Positions 60,321-64,000 of a stretch of DNA of 64,000 nt are shown here, in pieces. The position numbers and the translations under genes were made by a program. Within the stretch, counting starts at the first letter, position 1, and each line of letters begins with the position of its first letter. The DNA comes from Ignavibacteriales bacterium (GTDB lineage Bacteria; Bacteroidota; Ignavibacteria; Ignavibacteriales; Ignavibacteriaceae). The notes beneath the pieces are model-generated. The model saw only the letters and a list, made by a program, of their open reading frames with translations, had not been told where the DNA came from and made no database searches. Location: the NCBI GenBank assembly GCA_016709765.1, contig JADJMD010000014.1, positions 124,001 through 188,000 of the forward strand, read 5' to 3'.

Positions 60321-63300
60321 ATGGATATTAACTCCATCAAGATCAGAATACATCTTCCAAAAAACTTTTTAAGAGTTACGTTTATAATTACTTGTCTTTT
60401 TTGCATCACATCATTCCCGCAAATCAAAGAGCCACGATTTGAACATATTACTATTGAAGATGGGTTACCTGAGAATAGCGGTACTGCAATCTTTCAGGAT
60501 CATTTAGGATATATGTGGTTTGGTACGCAAAGAGGTCTGGCAAAATATGATGGTTATAAAATGATCACATATATTAATTCAAAAGTTGATCCTGGTAGCA
60601 TTAGTGGTGATTATGTACAGTGTATTTATGAAGATCATTTAAATAATCTTTGGATTGGGACTAAACCCATAAAATCAGCTGGAGGGGGCCTTAATCGTTT
60701 TGATAGAAGTGCAAATAAATTTATACGTTACCTACATTATCAAAATGATGAAAAAAGTATAAACTCAAATTTTATTAAGTGTGTTTATGAAGATAAAGCT
60801 GGAAACTTATGGGTAGGTACAGATGCTGGTCTAAATATTTTTAATCGAGAAAAAGAGAATTTTATTGACATCATATTACCTTTCCGTTCCTATGGAACAA
60901 AAGAATCATTAATTGTAGAAAATATCCTTGAAGATAGAGTAACAAAAAAAATGCTCTTTGCTACTAATTATGGTTTGTACTCCATAACAAGACTTAATTC
61001 AAATGCCCCACTTTCCGATTTTCAAATCGAATTAATCGACAATAACGAGCTGAATTGGGTAACAAATCTCTACCAGACTAGAGATGGAATTATCTGGTTA
61101 ATAAGCGATTATAAATTGTATTCATATGATTCGAAGAATGAAAAATTTACACCATACCCCATAACATTGAGTTATAAAAATGCGATATTTGAAGACTCTT
61201 ACGGAACGATATGGATTGGGAGCTCATCAAAAGGGGTTTTTAGTTATGATAGAAAGAAAAGTGAATTTACTCTTTACAATCACAATCCTAATAATATTCA
61301 CAGCATAGGAGGCAACTTAGTAAACTGCGTTTACGAAGATAGAAGTGGCAATTTATGGGTTGGAGCCCGATTGAGTGGTATAAATAAATGGAACAGACAT
61401 AATAGTAAGTTTAAAACACTCGAATATGACCCTAAAAACAATTCCAAATTATTGAACAAGGATGTGTACTCAATTTATGAGGATGACAATCAACAACTCT
61501 GGATAGGGACTAATAAAGGAATCACAATTCTTGCCAGAGAAACAATGGTATTTAAAAACAAACCTAACTCATCCAATGATTTAAATAGATTATCGAAAGA
61601 ACAAATTTCTAATATAATAGGTGATCCAGCAAGGGGAAATGTATTCTGGATAAGTACTCTAGACGCTGGAGTCTTTAGGTATGATGCAATAAAAAAAACT
61701 CTGCAGCAATTTAAGTGCATTCCAGGAGATTCTTTAACCTTAAGTGATTCTCTGGTCAATACATTAGAAAATGCTGAAGACAACTATTTGTTAATCGGCA
61801 CAAATCGTGGGCTGGATTTATTAAATAAAAAAAACAAGCAGCTTAGAAAATTCGATGAAAATATTAGTGGGCCTCTAAAGTTGGAAAATGCTCAAGTAAT
61901 AACCTTACTAAAAGATAATTTAAATAATATATGGATTGGCACAAATGGTAACGGCTTGTTTAAGTTTGAACACGGATCAAAACAATTGGTATCTATTAAA
62001 TCATTATTTGATAAAAGAGACTATCAAACTATTTCAGTCATATTTGAAGATTCTAAAGATAGATTATGGGTTGGGACTTTTAGAGATGGCATATACCATT
62101 TAGATAAAAAAACTATAGAAATTGTCCACCATTACTCGTTTGAAGATGGTCTATCAAATGCTGGGATATGTGGTATTTTAGATGATGAGAAAGGAAATCT
62201 TTGGATTAGTACAAATCGGGGCTTATTAAGATTAAATATACTTGAAAATACTTTTAGAAATTTTGACATATCAGATGGGTTATGTAGCAATTTTTTTAAT
62301 CTCGGCGCATCGCTAAAAAGTAAAACTGGTAGAATGTATTTTGGCACAAATGCAGGTCTCGTCTATTTCCATCCCGATAGCATTGTTGTAGATTCAGTCC
62401 CCCCTCTAGTAGTTATACAAAACATTTCACTTTTCAATCGACCAGATGAAAATCTAGAATATGAAGGATTTATATCAGAGATAGATGAGATTACCCTACC
62501 ATACAAGCACAATGATCTTCATTTTGAGTATGTTGGGTTGCATTATGGTGAGCCACAAAGAAATAAATACAAATACATTTTGGAAGGATTTGATAAAGAA
62601 TGGATTGACGCTGGAAACTTGAGAACAGCAACCTACACTAACTTAGATCCAGGTGAATATGTCTTTAGAGTTAAAGCGTCAAACAGTGATGGCGTCTGGA
62701 ATGAAAAAGGTGCCTCGTTAAAAATAATTATTAATCCACCATTTTGGACAACAACGTGGGCATATCTTTTTTATTTAATATTGTTTGGAAGCATACTTTA
62801 TTATGCCTGGAGAATGCAGCTTAAAAGAGTTAGAGTAAAACACGAATTTGAAATGAGCAAGTTCGAAGCTCAGAAGCTGCACGAAGTTGACGAAATGAAA
62901 TCTCGTTTCTTTGCAAACATATCACACGAATTTCGAACACCTCTTACTCTTATCCTTGGTCCTGTAAAACAAATTATTGAAAGAACAAAAGAAACCAGAA
63001 CAAAAGAAGACTTGAATCTTGTTCACAGAAATGCAAACAGACTTCTGGGATTAGTAAACCAGTTGCTCGATATATCAAAGATTGAATCAGGTAATATGAA
63101 ACTGCAGACAACTCCGATTAATATTATCCCATATCTCAAAGCTCTTGTCCTGTCTTTTACATCTTACGCTGAAAGAAAAAGAATTTCACTAAACTTTGTC
63201 TCAGATGTAGATGAAATAATAGTTTATATCGATAAGGACAAATTTGAAAAGATAATCAACAACATACTTTCAAACGCATTTAAGTTTACCCCTGATGACG

Positions 63301-64000
63301 GTTTAATAAAAGTAGTAGTTAATCAACATAATGAAAATTTGAAGATTACAGTTAGTGATACCGGCGTTGGAATACCACAAGAGAAGCTGCAAAAAATATT
63401 TGATCGGTTCTATCAGGTGGATGGAAGTCATACAAGAGAACAGGAAGGCACTGGGATTGGGCTTTCTTTAACAAAAGAATTAATTGAATTACATAAAGGT
63501 AATATTGAAGTTGAAAGTGAAGAAGGTAAAGGTTCTTCATTTATAATTAGTATTCCGTTAGGAACAGACCACTTAAAACCAGATGAAATTATTGAGTTAG
63601 AATCAGAGAAGACAGAACATCCTATAACTGAAAGTATCCTGGCAAACACACCCGTAAGTAAAACTAATCTACCCGATATTGATTTAGTAACTAATACAGA
63701 TAAGCCAATACTTCTAATTGTTGAAGATAATTATGATGTCAGAAATTATATCAGGACTAATCTTGATAACGGTTACAGGATAATAGAAGCTATTGATGGT
63801 GAAGATGGATGGAATAGATCAACCAATAATCTTCCGGATTTAATTGTTAGCGATGTAATGATGCCAAGAATGGATGGATTTGAACTTTGTAAAAAAATAA
63901 AGACAGATGAAAGAACAAGCCATATCCCAGTTATACTTCTAACTGCTAAAGCCGCCAAACAGGATAAATTAGATGGGTATGAAATCGGAGCCGATGATTA
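60321..64000 (+). CDS. Hybrid two-component system sensor/regulator (HTCS), partial at the window edge
   Basis: At least 1226 residues, open at the right edge. Residues 1-34 hold a signal or first helix. A periplasmic region of two seven-bladed propellers follows, with many Reg_prop repeats (GYMWFGTQRGLAKYDG, NLWIGTK, NLWVGTDAGLNIFN) and a Y_Y_Y domain (about 700-800). A helix near 817-832 leads to a histidine kinase: FFANISHEFRTPLTL with His869, then N, G1 and G2 boxes (NILSNAFKF, DTGVGIP, GTGIGLSL). A receiver domain has Asp1178 in IVSDVMMPRMDGF. The C-terminal AraC-type HTH is expected beyond the window. GAGG lies 12 bases before the ATG. HTCS proteins sense oligosaccharides and activate glycan loci. 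Confidence 0.93.
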   Translation, partial: MDINSIKIRIHLPKNFLRVTFIITCLFCITSFPQIKEPRFEHITIEDGLPENSGTAIFQDHLGYMWFGTQRGLAKYDGYKMITYINSKVDPGSISGDYVQCIYEDHLNNLWIGTKPIKSAGGGLNRFDRSANKFIRYLHYQNDEKSINSNFIKCVYEDKAGNLWVGTDAGLNIFNREKENFIDIILPFRSYGTKESLIVENILEDRVTKKMLFATNYGLYSITRLNSNAPLSDFQIELIDNNELNWVTNLYQTRDGIIWLISDYKLYSYDSKNEKFTPYPITLSYKNAIFEDSYGTIWIGSSSKGVFSYDRKKSEFTLYNHNPNNIHSIGGNLVNCVYEDRSGNLWVGARLSGINKWNRHNSKFKTLEYDPKNNSKLLNKDVYSIYEDDNQQLWIGTNKGITILARETMVFKNKPNSSNDLNRLSKEQISNIIGDPARGNVFWISTLDAGVFRYDAIKKTLQQFKCIPGDSLTLSDSLVNTLENAEDNYLLIGTNRGLDLLNKKNKQLRKFDENISGPLKLENAQVITLLKDNLNNIWIGTNGNGLFKFEHGSKQLVSIKSLFDKRDYQTISVIFEDSKDRLWVGTFRDGIYHLDKKTIEIVHHYSFEDGLSNAGICGILDDEKGNLWISTNRGLLRLNILENTFRNFDISDGLCSNFFNLGASLKSKTGRMYFGTNAGLVYFHPDSIVVDSVPPLVVIQNISLFNRPDENLEYEGFISEIDEITLPYKHNDLHFEYVGLHYGEPQRNKYKYILEGFDKEWIDAGNLRTATYTNLDPGEYVFRVKASNSDGVWNEKGASLKIIINPPFWTTTWAYLFYLILFGSILYYAWRMQLKRVRVKHEFEMSKFEAQKLHEVDEMKSRFFANISHEFRTPLTLILGPVKQIIERTKETRTKEDLNLVHRNANRLLGLVNQLLDISKIESGNMKLQTTPINIIPYLKALVLSFTSYAERKRISLNFVSDVDEIIVYIDKDKFEKIINNILSNAFKFTPDDGLIKVVVNQHNENLKITVSDTGVGIPQEKLQKIFDRFYQVDGSHTREQEGTGIGLSLTKELIELHKGNIEVESEEGKGSSFIISIPLGTDHLKPDEIIELESEKTEHPITESILANTPVSKTNLPDIDLVTNTDKPILLIVEDNYDVRNYIRTNLDNGYRIIEAIDGEDGWNRSTNNLPDLIVSDVMMPRMDGFELCKKIKTDERTSHIPVILLTAKAAKQDKLDGYEIGADD

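Noticed and set aside
61490..63958. Several minus-strand frames inside the right-end gene
   Set aside because: They lie antisense to a continuous HTCS gene with propeller, kinase and receiver motifs, and show no family features.
1..64000. CRISPR array or rRNA operon
   Set aside because: No regularly spaced short direct repeats and no rRNA-like conserved sequence were seen on either strand.

Overview
The window reads as a chromosome segment of an AT-rich Gram-negative bacterium of the Bacteroidota/Chlorobi group, most likely class Ignavibacteria. Three secreted proteins carry a C-terminal type IX secretion (T9SS) sorting domain with the NYPNPFNP signature typical of that class. A PorV/PorQ-like outer-membrane protein is also present, and many genes encode signal peptides or lipoboxes. 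The taxonomic placement is inference from protein style, not from a marker gene.

Layout. 1-5 kb (minus): a T9SS cargo protein, then a peptide-catabolism operon (M20 peptidase, secreted S51 peptidase, YfcC-type carrier). 5.1-12 kb (plus): a TetR-regulated efflux operon (TolC, lipoprotein adaptor, two ABC ATPases, two ABC-2 permeases), a split-ATPase version of the E. coli ybhGFSR layout. 12-16.6 kb: a lipoprotein, a membrane-anchored nucleotide cyclase, a thioesterase, an AEC transporter and a thiamine-binding protein. 16.7-22.4 kb: a complete seven-gene Mrp/Mnh Na+/H+ antiporter operon. 22.4-29 kb: zinc-ribbon protein, GpmA, lipoproteins, PorV-like protein, TlpA thioredoxin and a frameshifted GH13 amylase. 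29.4-32.6 kb: three envelope genes whose architecture recalls a GldL/GldM-like trans-envelope module with an outer-membrane barrel. 33-34.4 kb: an inositol-monophosphatase-family enzyme and tRNA-Ser(UGA).

34.6-56.7 kb (all minus) is a large beta-glucan utilisation locus. It holds a clan GH-Q phosphorylase (GH149/GH161-like), two T9SS-exported binding proteins, a GH17 lipoprotein, a cysteine-rich GH16 that looks eukaryotic, a GH30, a second GH17 without a signal peptide, a universal stress protein, a sugar-binding lipoprotein, a GPH symporter, a laminarinase-type GH16, a ROK regulator, a multidomain glucan-binding lipoprotein, and a glycosidase fused to an outer-membrane beta-barrel. No SusC/SusD pair is present. 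A likely flow is: surface GH16/GH17/GH30 enzymes cut beta-1,3(1,6)-glucan, the barrel fusion and binding proteins capture products, the GPH symporter imports oligosaccharides, and the signal-less GH17 and the phosphorylase finish the job inside the cell.

The glucan locus starts just after tRNA-Ser. It is followed by two copies of an 88-bp direct repeat (57214-57301 and 59414-59501, exactly 2200 bp apart), each beginning with the last 15 bases of the tRNA-Ser gene region (34432-34446). An AbiEi/AbiEii toxin-antitoxin pair lies between the copies. This looks like tandem island integration at tRNA-Ser, though no integrase is visible. The window ends inside a hybrid two-component sensor/regulator (HTCS) gene that runs off the right edge.
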